This document shows, piece by piece, positions 35,329 to 44,662 of a stretch of 64,000 bases of DNA. The first letter of the stretch is position 1. Every line of letters starts with the position of its first letter. Location of the stretch: the NCBI GenBank assembly GCA_965207165.1, contig OZ242265.1, forward strand, positions 496,001-560,000. The letters run 5' to 3'. Source of the stretch: JAAXHV01 sp965207165 (GTDB taxonomy: Bacteria > Pseudomonadota > Gammaproteobacteria > Eutrophobiales > Eutrophobiaceae). The position numbers and the translations under genes were made by a program. The notes under the pieces are model-generated. The model was not told the origin of the DNA. It saw only the letters and a program-made list of their open reading frames with translations, and searched no databases.

Positions 35329-36330
35329 ATGGGCGAATTCCAGGATAACAAGCAACTGGTAAGAAACTATTACGAAGAGCTCGATACTGCAACGGGTAAC
35401 GATATAAACCGCGTGCTGATGCGCTATACCTCGGATGATTATTTCTGGCGGGGCATGCACCCTTTTTATGAACAGCAGGGTGCGGACGCTGTCGCGGAAA
35501 TATTCTGGAGGCCGTTTCGTAGTTCGTTCGGATACATGCAAAGACGCATGGACGTGTTTATGGCGGGCAGGAATGACATAGACGGAGGCCGGACGGAATG
35601 GGTTTGCAGCATGGGCCACCTGATGGGGTTATTCGACCAAGACTGGCTCGGTATTCCGTCGACGGGGAAAATGGGTTTCCTTCGCTACGTTGAATTTAAC
35701 CGAATAACTGCCGGAAAGATCAGCGAAACAGCCTTGTTCTGCGATATCATCAGCGTCATGAAACAGGCAGGCGTGGAACCCCTGCCTGTGCAAACCGGCG
35801 CCTTCTTTATTGCCCCCGGACCGCGCACCCACGACGGACTGTTGTACGAACCCCAGGACCCGGCGGAAAGTGCGAGGACGCTGAACCTGATAAACAGGAT
35901 GATTGATGATCTGGTCGGTTCCGACCTTGAGTCCCCCCAGCATGAGCTTGCCGATACATGGCATGACGACATGATCTGGTTCGGCCCTGCCGGCATAGGT
36001 GCGACGTACACTCGCGAGCGCTACCAGGAACAACACCAGGGGCCTTTCAGTGACGGGCTGGACGACATTCGCTTCAACGGGCATATCTGCCGGTTTGCCG
36101 AAGGCAGGTTTGGCGGGTTTTTTGGCTGGTCCAACCTGACGATGAAACCGTGCGGCGGTTTCTTGGGACTGCCTGCCTCGAACAAGGACGTGGACATGCG
36201 GGTTGTAGATATCTATCGTAGAGACGGCGACAAGCTGGCCGAGAACTGGATTTTTATCGACCTGCTTTATTTCCTTATGCAGCAGGGTATCGATGTGCTG
36301 GATAGGACCCGGCGCATCCTCCGGCGTTGA
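35329..36330 (+). CDS. Two-domain SnoaL/NTF2-fold protein, subfamily A
   Basis: A 333-residue protein whose halves (about 5-160 and 185-330) each look like a SnoaL domain. It belongs with the proteins at 38798 and 48578: all share a WLGIPxxGK-type loop (here WLGIPSTGKMGFLRY), a DxxxxxKQAG or RQAG helix, a PGPxxxDG turn, a MIWFGPAGIG-like motif and a C-terminal ENWIFIDLL. Function is unknown; isomerase, cyclase or dehydratase activity is possible by fold. It lies 12 bases after the preceding SnoaL gene and before a symporter. Confidence 0.72.
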   Translation: MGEFQDNKQLVRNYYEELDTATGNDINRVLMRYTSDDYFWRGMHPFYEQQGADAVAEIFWRPFRSSFGYMQRRMDVFMAGRNDIDGGRTEWVCSMGHLMGLFDQDWLGIPSTGKMGFLRYVEFNRITAGKISETALFCDIISVMKQAGVEPLPVQTGAFFIAPGPRTHDGLLYEPQDPAESARTLNLINRMIDDLVGSDLESPQHELADTWHDDMIWFGPAGIGATYTRERYQEQHQGPFSDGLDDIRFNGHICRFAEGRFGGFFGWSNLTMKPCGGFLGLPASNKDVDMRVVDIYRRDGDKLAENWIFIDLLYFLMQQGIDVLDRTRRILRR

Positions 36331-36368
36331 ATTCCGAACTACAGCGCCGGGCGGGTTGAGGGGGAAGA

Positions 36369-37976
36369 ATGAAAGATTTCGGAATATTGAACTGGACCAT
36401 AGTCGGCGCATATGTGATCGGCACATTGCTGCTGGGCGCTTACCTCAGCAGGCGGGTGAAGACTGCGGAACATTACTACCTGGGCAACAGGACCCTGCCC
36501 TGGTGGGCAATCGGCGTATCCGTTGTTGCAACGTATTTCGGCGCGCTCAGCTTCCTGGGCGGCCCGGCATGGGCCTACAAGGAAGGCTTTTCCGTCATCT
36601 TCATACATGTGAATTACCCCATCGCCATCGCGGTCGTCATTACCCTGTTCCTGCCTTTTTTCTACAACAGCGGAGTTGCATCGATTTACGAGTACCTGGA
36701 ACAGAGATTCGGCTCGACATCGCGCTCGGTCATGTCCGCTATTTTCCTGTTCGGCAATATTGCTTACTCCGGCATCATGCTGTATACCGTCGCCCTGGTC
36801 CTGCAGTTCATCACCGGCATGGATGTCGTTGACGCTATAATCATCGTCGCTTTCATAGCATTGACCTATACCATGCTGGGTGGTATCTCCGCGGTGATCT
36901 GGACTGACGTCATCCAGTCCGTGATCCTGTTGTTTGGCGTTCTCATCATTCTGTTCATGTTGGTTAACGAGCTGCCTGCCGGCCTGGTTGCTTCGCTGCA
37001 GGAACTGAAAACTGCAGGCAAGGCCGAACCGTTTAATTTCTCCCTCGACCCGGCCATGGTGGCTACCGTATGGACCGGCGTGATCGCGATGTCGATATAC
37101 CACGTCGTTGTTTACGGCGTGAACCAGATGATGGTGCAGCGTACCCTGACGGCCAGAACCCTGGGTGATGCCAAGAAAGCCTATATCATGATGGGCTATT
37201 GTGCCTTTTTCGTGTACGTCTTGTTTTTCCTGATGGGCATTCTCTTCTACAGTTACTACGACGGCCGGGCATTCGATAACGACAATACCATCGTGCTCAA
37301 TTTTGTCTCATTAATCGGAATCCCGGGGCTGATGGGAATTGTTACCGCAGCCATAGTTGCCGCCGCCATGTCCAGCCTTGATTCCAGCCTGAATTCCATG
37401 GCCACCGTTACCACGGTGGACTTCTACCAGAAGTTCGTCAATAAAACCGGCACCCCCGAACATTACCTGAAGGTATCCCGTTTGTTTACCCTGGCCTGGG
37501 CCGTATTGATTGTCATTCCGGCAATTATGTTTACAAAAAGCGACGGTTCGGTACTGGAGGTCCTGAGCAAGGTAGGATCGTTTTTCGTGGGTGCAAAACT
37601 GAGTACGTACTTCCTCGGCTTTTATTCCAGACACACCACTGAAAAAGGGTTGCTGATCGGCATTGCGGCCGGTTTCTTCAGTCTCTGGTACGTGGAGATG
37701 TATGCGGATATCGCCTGGCCCTGGTACTGTCCTCTGGGCGGCGCAGTCAGTATAGTGGTGGGGTGGGGCGCCAGTATCCTGCTGGACGGCTTCAAGACAG
37801 GATACCACCCATACACTATTCGTGGTCAGAAAGAATTGTTTATCCGGGAGGGACGGGCTGAAATGCAGGATGGGTGGTATGTCGTACCGGGGAAAGTCGA
37901 TAGGAGCAGTTACCTGCTTATCCTGTTCTTCTGCCTGTGTATTGTCGCCCTGTGGACCTTCAAGGTAATGATCTGA
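36369..37976 (+). CDS. Sodium:solute symporter (SSS family)
   Basis: A 535-residue inner-membrane transporter with about 13 hydrophobic segments. The N-terminal region (GTLLLGAYLSRRVKTAEHYY, YLGNRTLPWWAIGVS) and a long ISAVIWTDVIQ segment are typical of the SSS family, which drives uptake of sugars, amino acids or carboxylates with sodium. The substrate is not readable. GAGGGG precedes the ATG. Being third in the SnoaL operon, it probably brings in the compound the island breaks down. Confidence 0.88.
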   Translation: MKDFGILNWTIVGAYVIGTLLLGAYLSRRVKTAEHYYLGNRTLPWWAIGVSVVATYFGALSFLGGPAWAYKEGFSVIFIHVNYPIAIAVVITLFLPFFYNSGVASIYEYLEQRFGSTSRSVMSAIFLFGNIAYSGIMLYTVALVLQFITGMDVVDAIIIVAFIALTYTMLGGISAVIWTDVIQSVILLFGVLIILFMLVNELPAGLVASLQELKTAGKAEPFNFSLDPAMVATVWTGVIAMSIYHVVVYGVNQMMVQRTLTARTLGDAKKAYIMMGYCAFFVYVLFFLMGILFYSYYDGRAFDNDNTIVLNFVSLIGIPGLMGIVTAAIVAAAMSSLDSSLNSMATVTTVDFYQKFVNKTGTPEHYLKVSRLFTLAWAVLIVIPAIMFTKSDGSVLEVLSKVGSFFVGAKLSTYFLGFYSRHTTEKGLLIGIAAGFFSLWYVEMYADIAWPWYCPLGGAVSIVVGWGASILLDGFKTGYHPYTIRGQKELFIREGRAEMQDGWYVVPGKVDRSSYLLILFFCLCIVALWTFKVMI

Positions 37977-37979
37977 TCT

Positions 37980-38669
37980 TCATTGCAAGGCCAGGGAAAC
38001 CGCTTCCCGGGCATGTATCGCGGTTGTGTCAAACAGTGGAATCCGCGTATGTTCCTGTTGTACCAGCATAACGATTTCCGTACAACCTTCAATCACTCCT
38101 TCCGCTCCTGCAGCGGCAAGCTGGTCGATTATCCGCAGGTATTCCTTCCTTGAATCCGCGACAATTTTACCCAGGCACAGCTCCTCATAGATTACCCGGT
38201 GAATTATATCCCTGTCTCCTTGGGCAGGGATCAATACGCTCAATCCCTGTTGCTCCAGGCGCCCCCGGTAAAAATCCTGCTCCATGGTAAATTTCGTGCC
38301 GAGTAATCCGACGGTGGTGAGGCCGGCTTCCCTGATACGCTTGGCGGTAGCATCTGCGAGATGCAGGAGAGGAATGCTGATGGCCGCCTCTATCTGCGGC
38401 GCTACCTTATGCATCGTATTCGTGCATAACAGCAGAAAACCGGCGCCTGCTGCTTCGACCTGCAGCGCTTTTTCAGCCAGGAACTCACCTGCCGCCTCCC
38501 AGTTTCCCTGGTGCTGCAGTTCCTCAATATGCTGAAAGTCAACGCTCACCATTGCTACAGGCGCGGAGTGCAGGCCTCCTAGCCTGTGCTTGGTCTCTTC
38601 GTTTATCCAGCGGTAATAGAGTTCCGTGCTTTCCCAACTCATACCGCCCAGTAAGCCGATCGTTTTCAC
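37980..38669 (-). CDS. Aspartate/glutamate racemase family protein
   Basis: A 229-residue cofactor-independent racemase of the YgeA/aspartate racemase branch. Both catalytic cysteines are in place: C82 in LLCTNTMHKVA and C196 in VIEGCTEIVML. MKTIGLLGGMSWEST is the typical start. It probably inverts an amino acid or a similar 2-substituted acid. It converges with the symporter and shares its upstream region, with operator site 2, with a SnoaL gene. Confidence 0.85.
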   Translation of the reverse strand: MKTIGLLGGMSWESTELYYRWINEETKHRLGGLHSAPVAMVSVDFQHIEELQHQGNWEAAGEFLAEKALQVEAAGAGFLLLCTNTMHKVAPQIEAAISIPLLHLADATAKRIREAGLTTVGLLGTKFTMEQDFYRGRLEQQGLSVLIPAQGDRDIIHRVIYEELCLGKIVADSRKEYLRIIDQLAAAGAEGVIEGCTEIVMLVQQEHTRIPLFDTTAIHAREAVSLALQ

Positions 38670-38756
38670 CGGGACTCACTGCCCACTATAGAAATATGCG
38701 CCATGGGGCCGGGTCTCAAGTGTGGTAGGTTGTCATGCCGGTACTGTGGTATTGTC

Positions 38757-38770
38757 TGCATTCGGATGCA
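38757..38770. promoter_or_regulatory. Predicted LacI-family operator, site 2
   Basis: TGCATTCGGATGCA, nearly a perfect 14-bp palindrome (TGCAT arms), between the divergent racemase and SnoaL genes, 27 bases before the 38798 ATG. Confidence 0.6.
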
Positions 38771-38797
38771 TAAGCGTATCACGATTATTTGGCTATC

Positions 38798-39832
38798 ATG
38801 GGAATTTCTTCAAAATCGACCCTGGAAAACAAGCGTATCTACAAGGCGTTGACTGATCTGTACGGTGACTTCGATCCAGAGCGGTTAGTCGATGCCCTGA
38901 CGGGTTTTTTTCACCCCGATGCAGACGTCAACGTGGTTCAGCCCATTAATCACGTCGCTGGCGCAGAAGGATTCATCACCCGCCTGGTGGAACCAATGCT
39001 GCATTCCTTCGACCACCTGTATCGCCGTACCGACATGCTGTTCGGTGGAGAATACCAGGGGGCGGAGTGGGTGGTCAGTCACGGCCACTACGTCGGCGAA
39101 TTTGTAAATGCCTGGCTGGGCATTCCGCCTGCCGGTAAAATCATCTGGCTGCACTATGCAGAGTACCACCGTATGGAGCATGGGAAGGCCGTGGAGACCT
39201 ACCTGTACCTGGATATGATGGACCTGCTGCGCCAGGCCGGCATCCGGCCGCTGGCTGAGAGCAACGGGTATGAGGGTTTCGTACCTGGTCCGTCGACCGC
39301 TGACGGCATCATTCTCGATGCGCAGGATCCGCGCGTGTCGCACGCCAGCCTGACCCTGGTGGAAGAGATGCTGAAGCGGTTATACACGGAAGATGAAAGC
39401 TGGCGGCCATACTGGCACCGTAACATGTACTGGTACGGACCGTCCGGTTACGGCAGCTATATCGGTGTCGACGGCTTCGCCCGGTTCCAGTTACCCTATG
39501 AGAGCGTCTTCGATCCTGACAGGGTGTCAAGTACGTATCGCGTTTCGGGAGATGCGCGGCTGGATGGACAGGTGCGCGGCCATTTCGCCAGATTTGCTGA
39601 CGGAAACTACGTGGCTTCCGGAGGCTGGCCGTCTCACGGCGGGTTCCTGGTTCAGCCGTGGCTGGGGCTTGACGCCAGGGGCCGGATGTTCACGGTGCGC
39701 GTCGCCGATATCTGGCGCAGGCATGAACACCTGCTGGTTGAAAACTGGGTGTTCGTGGACCTGGTAGACATGTTACTGCAACTGGACTGTGACGTCTTCA
39801 AAGAGGTCGGGATTGAGATTAGTCTGGACTAA
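38798..39832 (+). CDS. Two-domain SnoaL/NTF2-fold protein, subfamily A
   Basis: A 344-residue subfamily A paralogue, with SnoaL-like domains at about 10-165 and 195-340. Visible shared motifs: AWLGIPPAGKIIWLHY, MDLLRQAGIRPL, GPSTADGIILD, MYWYGPSGYGSYIG and VENWVFVDLVD. I use the ATG at 38798; a TTG at 38789 is in the same frame. It is a single-gene unit with operator site 2 in front and a strong hairpin behind. Reaction unknown. Confidence 0.72.
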   Translation: MGISSKSTLENKRIYKALTDLYGDFDPERLVDALTGFFHPDADVNVVQPINHVAGAEGFITRLVEPMLHSFDHLYRRTDMLFGGEYQGAEWVVSHGHYVGEFVNAWLGIPPAGKIIWLHYAEYHRMEHGKAVETYLYLDMMDLLRQAGIRPLAESNGYEGFVPGPSTADGIILDAQDPRVSHASLTLVEEMLKRLYTEDESWRPYWHRNMYWYGPSGYGSYIGVDGFARFQLPYESVFDPDRVSSTYRVSGDARLDGQVRGHFARFADGNYVASGGWPSHGGFLVQPWLGLDARGRMFTVRVADIWRRHEHLLVENWVFVDLVDMLLQLDCDVFKEVGIEISLD

Positions 39833-39879
39833 ACCGGCGCTGCCGGCCCGGTCAGCCGGGTGGTTTGACGTCAACTAAG

Positions 39880-39916
39880 AAAACCGTCGCGGAATGGAAC
39901 ATTCCGGGACGGTTTT
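39880..39916. terminator. Bidirectional hairpin terminator
   Basis: AAAACCGTC (39880-39888) and CGGAATG pair with CATTCCG and GACGGTTTT (39908-39916) around a GAA loop, with one mismatch. The A-run on one side and T-run on the other suit both converging genes. Confidence 0.75.
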
Positions 39917-39927
39917 ACGCAGGTTAA

Positions 39928-39952
39928 ACGCCCCGTACATGTCACGGGGCGT
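39928..39952. terminator. Second hairpin between the converging genes
   Basis: ACGCCCCGT and ACGGGGCGT form a perfect 9-bp stem with a 7-base loop, 15 bases before the receptor's stop. It has no T-run, so termination is less certain than for the neighbour. Confidence 0.5.
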
Positions 39953-39966
39953 AATGTTTCAGCGAT

Positions 39967-42303
39967 CTAGTACCTGTAACCGAGCGTCACTCCCCAGGTT
40001 CTGGGCGGGCCATAATCCGTAATGGCAACGTCACCGCCGAAGCGTGTGGCTTTCAATAATACGGCTTCATCCTCTATGTTGTGCACAAATGCCCGCACAC
40101 TCCAGTCTTCGTTCAGAGATCTCCAGGTCAGGCTGAGATCGGTTTTCGTGAAGGAGTCCTGTTCACCAAAAGCAAAAGGCGCATCATCGGCCCGGTAATC
40201 ATCGGAGATGTAAACGGTAATTGCCGGCCGCAGGCTGCCCATCTCACCGAGGTCGATATGGTAGCTGCCCAGCAGCGTTGCCGTGATATCCGGTGAGTTC
40301 TGGACCTGCAACCCGTCAAGCTGGAACAGGTTGGCAATGCCGTTAATGGTTTCCCCGCCCTCCTGGAAGACGTTGGGTGTTACGAAATCTCCGTACTCGA
40401 CATCCTGGACCGCAATTCGAGCACCAAGTTGCAGCTCGTCCGTGGCCGCCCAGTCTATTTCCAGTTCAAGACCGTATGCATCGATTTCACCCGCATTGTC
40501 GCTGAACGCCAGCGTGGTTGCGCCCGTATCCACAAATCGAGTAGACAGCAGGTCTTCATACTCGTTGTAGTATATCGACGCGTTGAACAGCAACCGGCCA
40601 TCGGCGAACAGGTTCTTGCTGCCGATTTCATAGGCGGTGACTGTCTGTTCGTCGTAGGAGCCGGTTCCACTGAACGCGCCTTGCTGGTTGCCCGCAAGGA
40701 AACCCGTGGATGCAGTGAAATACACCATTGAATTCTCCCCCAGGTCAAGTTCGGCGCCGGCTTTCCAGGTGACCTTGTCCCATGAACCCTCACCGTCGGA
40801 GACACTCAGAACACTGAAGTCGATCGTAGTCAGGTCATCCGGATTCTGGCCGTAAATTTTCCAATCGCGCTCATCATCCGTATAACGGATACCACCGAGA
40901 ATCCGCATATTATCGGTAATTGCGTAACTCGCCTGTCCGTATGCGGCAATGGAAGAACTGTCTACCCGTATCTGGCTTGCCCAGCCGGCATACAGGTTCA
41001 CCGGCGCGCCGTCGGGGTTGGGGGCGTTGTCCACCAGATCATAGTAAATGTCCTGCCACAGGAAAGCATTGGTCAGGTCTTCCTGGAGAAAGAACATACC
41101 CGCGACCCATTGCAGCCTGGATTCAGGACTGGATGTCAACTGTATCTCCTGCTGGGTTGTCTCGGAAGTGATGTCGTTCCCGCACGAGAGGGTGGGATAT
41201 GGCGAGAGATCACAGTCGGCCCAGCGGTATTCTTCGTAGTCCATGTAGGCCAGTGTCACCTTGAGGGTGGCAAAACCGAAATCCATGGAAAAATCACCTG
41301 CCAGGGTCACCTCTTCGAGATTGCGCTGCGGGATTGTATCGTCGGAGATCCTGTACGGACTCGACTGGGTGGGCGTCACGTTATCAGGGCCCGGCGTGTC
41401 GGCATAATCGAAACCGGCGCCGTAGCGGCCACAGGTTCCCACGCACTCGTCAGAGCGGCCAATCCTGGGCCTGAGGGAACCGTCGACCCCGTTGGTCAGG
41501 CCGGTTTCCAGGTTAACGGGGATACCTTCGATGAAGTAACCGAAAGAGCCGTTGCCGTTTGAATTATCATCCCAATATTCTGCGCGCAGGTTGATATCCA
41601 CCGAGTCACTGGGCGCTATCGACAGCAGCCCCCTGATATAGGTGGTGTCTGCGTCCTTGAGGCCGCCCTTGTCTCCAAGCGTAACATTTTTTACATACGG
41701 ATCGCGGTGCTCCCGCACACCGGCCACCCTGAAGGCCGCCTTTTCACCAAGGGGGACGTTGATAAAACCCTCACCGCGGATCTGTTCATAGTCGCCCCCG
41801 GTAACAGCCGCGCCGTAATCGACTTCGCTAAAGTCCGGTTTGTTGCTGATTACGTGTATCAGTCCTCCAAACGAGTTCCGTCCAAACAGCGTACCCTGGG
41901 GGCCTCTCAGCACTTCGACCCGGTTTACGTCGACAAACCCGGCGAGGGCTTGCCCATGGCGGGGCCTGTAAAGGCCATCGCTGTAGAAGGAAATGGCGAC
42001 ATCGTTAGCTTCGACCTGTTGCGTCCTGGCGCCTCGCAGTGCCGGCCGCGGATCATTGCCCGACAGGCCCAGTTGCAATCCGGGAGCCAGTACGTCGAGT
42101 CGAAAAGCATCGGTTATGCCCAGATGGACCAGGTCACTGCCACTGATGGCTGTGACTGCGACGGACACATCCTGCAGGCTTTGTTCACGTTTCTGCGCGG
42201 TAACGACGACTTCTTCGATTACCTGGGCGCCCGGTCCGGCCGAAAAAACCATTAATAGTGCGAGTACCGTAAACAAAAACGGAGTTCGTTGCATGATGAG
42301 CAT
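39967..42303 (-). CDS. TonB-dependent outer-membrane receptor
   Basis: A 778-residue receptor that takes up large or scarce substrates across the outer membrane using TonB energy. A signal peptide is followed by a TonB-box-like region (EEVVVTAQKREQSLQDVSV), a plug with VEVLRGPQGTLFGRNSFGG, and a barrel ending GYRY. I chose the ATG at 42303 because GGAGG lies 8 bases upstream (42311-42315). Operator site 3 is 116 bases before the start. The sequence type is the 'AQKR' group often tied to catabolic islands rather than siderophores; the ligand is unknown. Confidence 0.9.
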   Translation of the reverse strand: MLIMQRTPFLFTVLALLMVFSAGPGAQVIEEVVVTAQKREQSLQDVSVAVTAISGSDLVHLGITDAFRLDVLAPGLQLGLSGNDPRPALRGARTQQVEANDVAISFYSDGLYRPRHGQALAGFVDVNRVEVLRGPQGTLFGRNSFGGLIHVISNKPDFSEVDYGAAVTGGDYEQIRGEGFINVPLGEKAAFRVAGVREHRDPYVKNVTLGDKGGLKDADTTYIRGLLSIAPSDSVDINLRAEYWDDNSNGNGSFGYFIEGIPVNLETGLTNGVDGSLRPRIGRSDECVGTCGRYGAGFDYADTPGPDNVTPTQSSPYRISDDTIPQRNLEEVTLAGDFSMDFGFATLKVTLAYMDYEEYRWADCDLSPYPTLSCGNDITSETTQQEIQLTSSPESRLQWVAGMFFLQEDLTNAFLWQDIYYDLVDNAPNPDGAPVNLYAGWASQIRVDSSSIAAYGQASYAITDNMRILGGIRYTDDERDWKIYGQNPDDLTTIDFSVLSVSDGEGSWDKVTWKAGAELDLGENSMVYFTASTGFLAGNQQGAFSGTGSYDEQTVTAYEIGSKNLFADGRLLFNASIYYNEYEDLLSTRFVDTGATTLAFSDNAGEIDAYGLELEIDWAATDELQLGARIAVQDVEYGDFVTPNVFQEGGETINGIANLFQLDGLQVQNSPDITATLLGSYHIDLGEMGSLRPAITVYISDDYRADDAPFAFGEQDSFTKTDLSLTWRSLNEDWSVRAFVHNIEDEAVLLKATRFGGDVAITDYGPPRTWGVTLGYRY

Positions 42304-42418
42304 GATTTTATCCTCCAATTACTTATGACTAATCAGGCCGGGCATCCAATCCCGCCTGGTATTCTCTTGAATGAGTATCTGATGATAATCAGGTTTATGT
42401 TGATAATATCACCACAAA

Positions 42419-42433
42419 TGTACTTCGAATGCA
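42419..42433. promoter_or_regulatory. Predicted LacI-family operator, site 3
   Basis: TGTACTTCGAATGCA, the exact reverse complement of site 1, upstream of the TonB-dependent receptor. Confidence 0.7.
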
Positions 42434-42491
42434 ACAAATATTTTTGTATATAACTGCGAACTGTGTTCAGCACGAGTTTCATGGCTGGGGA

Positions 42492-43250
42492 CTATTGCGC
42501 GGTCCAGCCGCCATCGATTCTGAGGCTGTCGCCCGTGATCATTCCTGACCGGGACGAGGCGAGGAATAACACGGCTTCGGCGATGTCTTGCACATGGGCA
42601 ATCTGCCCCATTGGTATGCGACTGATGATGAATTCATTGAATTCAGGGTTCTTGATCATTGCACTGGTCAGGGAAGTCTCTATGAATGTGGGAGCTATGC
42701 TGTTTACCCTGATGCCATGCTGTGCAAGTTCGACCGCCATAGCCTTGGTCAGGCCTTCAATGGCGTGCTTGGTCATACAGTAAACGGTTCGCCCCGGAGA
42801 ACCGACGTGACCCATCTGCGAAGACATATTTATGATGGAACCGCCGGTCTGCTCTCTCAGCATGACCCTGGCCGCGGACTGGGCGGTACGGAATGCCGCT
42901 TCCACATTGAGTTTCAGCATGGTATGAAGGGCTTCGGTATCCACAGACGTAAACTCCTGTGGTTTGTTGGTTCCCGCATTGTTCACCAAGATATCCAGGC
43001 CCGGCAGAGTTTCAATCCTGGCATAAAACGCCTCGGACGTGACGTCTTCCTGCCATGTCTCAACCAGGTCGGGGAAAGCTTCATGGAGTGAGTCCAGATC
43101 CACCCGGGTCCTGGCTACGGCGATCACCCGGGCGCCCGCACCGGCCAGGGCGCTTGCGCAGGAGCGGCCGATACCGCGGCCCGCGCCCGTGACCAGAGCG
43201 GTTTTACCCTTGAACATACCGGAATCGCTTGTCGTTGCATCGGCTGTCAT
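42492..43250 (-). CDS. Short-chain dehydrogenase/reductase
   Basis: A 252-residue Rossmann-fold oxidoreductase. The cofactor motif GAGRGIG, NNAG at the fourth strand, a serine in NMSSQMG and the YxxxK pair in YCMTKHAIEG are present. The C-terminal GDSLRIDGGW is typical of the classical family. The ATG at 43250 gives a normal N-terminus; an upstream extension of the frame runs through the promoter. It diverges from the HisD-like gene with operator site 4 between them, so the two dehydrogenases are likely partners. Confidence 0.88.
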   Translation of the reverse strand: MTADATTSDSGMFKGKTALVTGAGRGIGRSCASALAGAGARVIAVARTRVDLDSLHEAFPDLVETWQEDVTSEAFYARIETLPGLDILVNNAGTNKPQEFTSVDTEALHTMLKLNVEAAFRTAQSAARVMLREQTGGSIINMSSQMGHVGSPGRTVYCMTKHAIEGLTKAMAVELAQHGIRVNSIAPTFIETSLTSAMIKNPEFNEFIISRIPMGQIAHVQDIAEAVLFLASSRSGMITGDSLRIDGGWTAQ

Positions 43251-43267
43251 TTTTTTCTCTTTATGGT

Positions 43268-43282
43268 TGCATCCGAAGTACA
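43268..43282. promoter_or_regulatory. Predicted LacI-family operator, site 4
   Basis: TGCATCCGAAGTACA, one mismatch from site 1, in the divergent promoter region of the SDR and HisD-like genes. It lies 17 bases before the SDR ATG. Confidence 0.65.
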
Positions 43283-43343
43283 ATATACTTTGGCAAACCG
43301 GTTTAGTAAATTGAAGGCAGATGATATTGGAGGCTAATCGTAA

Positions 43344-44627
43344 ATGATCAGGCATATGAAGACAGGCAGGCCCGGAAAAGAAGTGGCGACCCAAGATGCC
43401 ATGGTGAGGCAGACGGTAGAGGGAATTCTTGACGATATCACTCGGCGGGGTGATGCGGCTTTATGTGAGTATTCGGAAAAATTCGATAACTGGAACCCGC
43501 CGTCTTTCAGGCTAACTGATGAGGAAATCCAGTCCTGCTACAAAGAGGTTTCTGACAGGGTCAAGGATGATATTGGTTTTGCCCAGACACAGATACGTAA
43601 TTTTGCCGTCCACCAGCGCGCTGCCTTGCGGGACGTGGAAGTGGAAACCTTGCCGGGAGTAGTCCTGGGTCACAAGAACATCCCGGTTAACAGCGTGGGA
43701 TGCTACGTGCCCGGGGGCAGATACCCCATGGTGGCCTCCGCGCACATGAGCGTGGTAACTGCCAAGGTGGCCGGCGTGGAGCGGATTATAGCTACTGCGC
43801 CGCCCAACCGGGGGAAACCTCACCCGGCTATCGTCGTTGCCATGGATATGGGCGGCGCCGACGAGATTTACTGTCTGGGCGGTGTCCAGGCTGTGGGAGC
43901 CATGGCCGTCGGTACGGAATCCATTGCTCCCGTGGATATGCTGGTCGGACCTGGCAATGCTTACGTTGCCGAAGCCAAACGCCAGTTGTTTGGCAGGGTG
44001 GGAATAGACCTGTTCGCCGGCCCCACGGAAACCCTGGTGATTGCGGATGAGTCCGTCGATGCCGAACTTTGTGCCGCGGACCTGTTGGGGCAGGCGGAAC
44101 ATGGTCCCAGTTCGCCTGCGATTTTTCTGACAACGTCAGAGAAACTGGCTGAAGCCACCATGGTGGAAGTAGAACGGCAGTTGAAGATATTGCCGACCGG
44201 AGACATCGCAGGACAGGCCTGGTATGATTACGGTCAGGTTATAGTTTGCGATACCGATGCAGAGATGGTGCAGGTGGCGGACGATATAGCCTCTGAGCAC
44301 GTCCAGGTCATGACCCGCAACCCTGATTACTTTCTGCAGAATATGACCAACTACGGCGCGTTGTTTCTGGGGGCGGAAACAAACGTTTCCTATGGCGACA
44401 AGGTTATCGGCACCAATCATACCCTGCCGACGAAGAAAGCCGCGCGCTATACGGGAGGATTATGGGTGGGTAAATTTCTCAAGACCTGCACTTACCAGAA
44501 AATCAGCAGGGAGGCCTCGCTGCAGGTTGGCGAGTACTGCTCCCGCTTGTGTGAACTGGAAGGGTTTATGGGGCATAAGGAACAGGCGGATATACGGCTA
44601 CGCAGGTATGCCGGTGAAACGGACTAG
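43344..44627 (+). CDS. HisD-family zinc dehydrogenase (HpsN-like)
   Basis: A 427-residue paralogue of histidinol dehydrogenase. Expected zinc and catalytic residues are present: Q250 and H253 (GQAEHGP), E318-H319 (SEHVQ), D352 and H411. The stretch GTNHTLPTKKAARYTGGLW resembles what I recall of HpsN, the sulfopropanediol dehydrogenase, more than true HisD. With no other his gene around, it should oxidise an alcohol or diol to an acid with NAD, substrate unknown. GGAGG lies 10 bases before the ATG. Confidence 0.82.
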   Translation: MIRHMKTGRPGKEVATQDAMVRQTVEGILDDITRRGDAALCEYSEKFDNWNPPSFRLTDEEIQSCYKEVSDRVKDDIGFAQTQIRNFAVHQRAALRDVEVETLPGVVLGHKNIPVNSVGCYVPGGRYPMVASAHMSVVTAKVAGVERIIATAPPNRGKPHPAIVVAMDMGGADEIYCLGGVQAVGAMAVGTESIAPVDMLVGPGNAYVAEAKRQLFGRVGIDLFAGPTETLVIADESVDAELCAADLLGQAEHGPSSPAIFLTTSEKLAEATMVEVERQLKILPTGDIAGQAWYDYGQVIVCDTDAEMVQVADDIASEHVQVMTRNPDYFLQNMTNYGALFLGAETNVSYGDKVIGTNHTLPTKKAARYTGGLWVGKFLKTCTYQKISREASLQVGEYCSRLCELEGFMGHKEQADIRLRRYAGETD

Positions 44628-44662
44628 TTAAATCTAACGGATACAATCGCACACCTTTAGCC

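Noticed and set aside
43344..44627. Histidine biosynthesis gene hisD
   Set aside because: No other his gene is near, it lies in a catabolic regulon, and its sequence is of the HpsN-like type.
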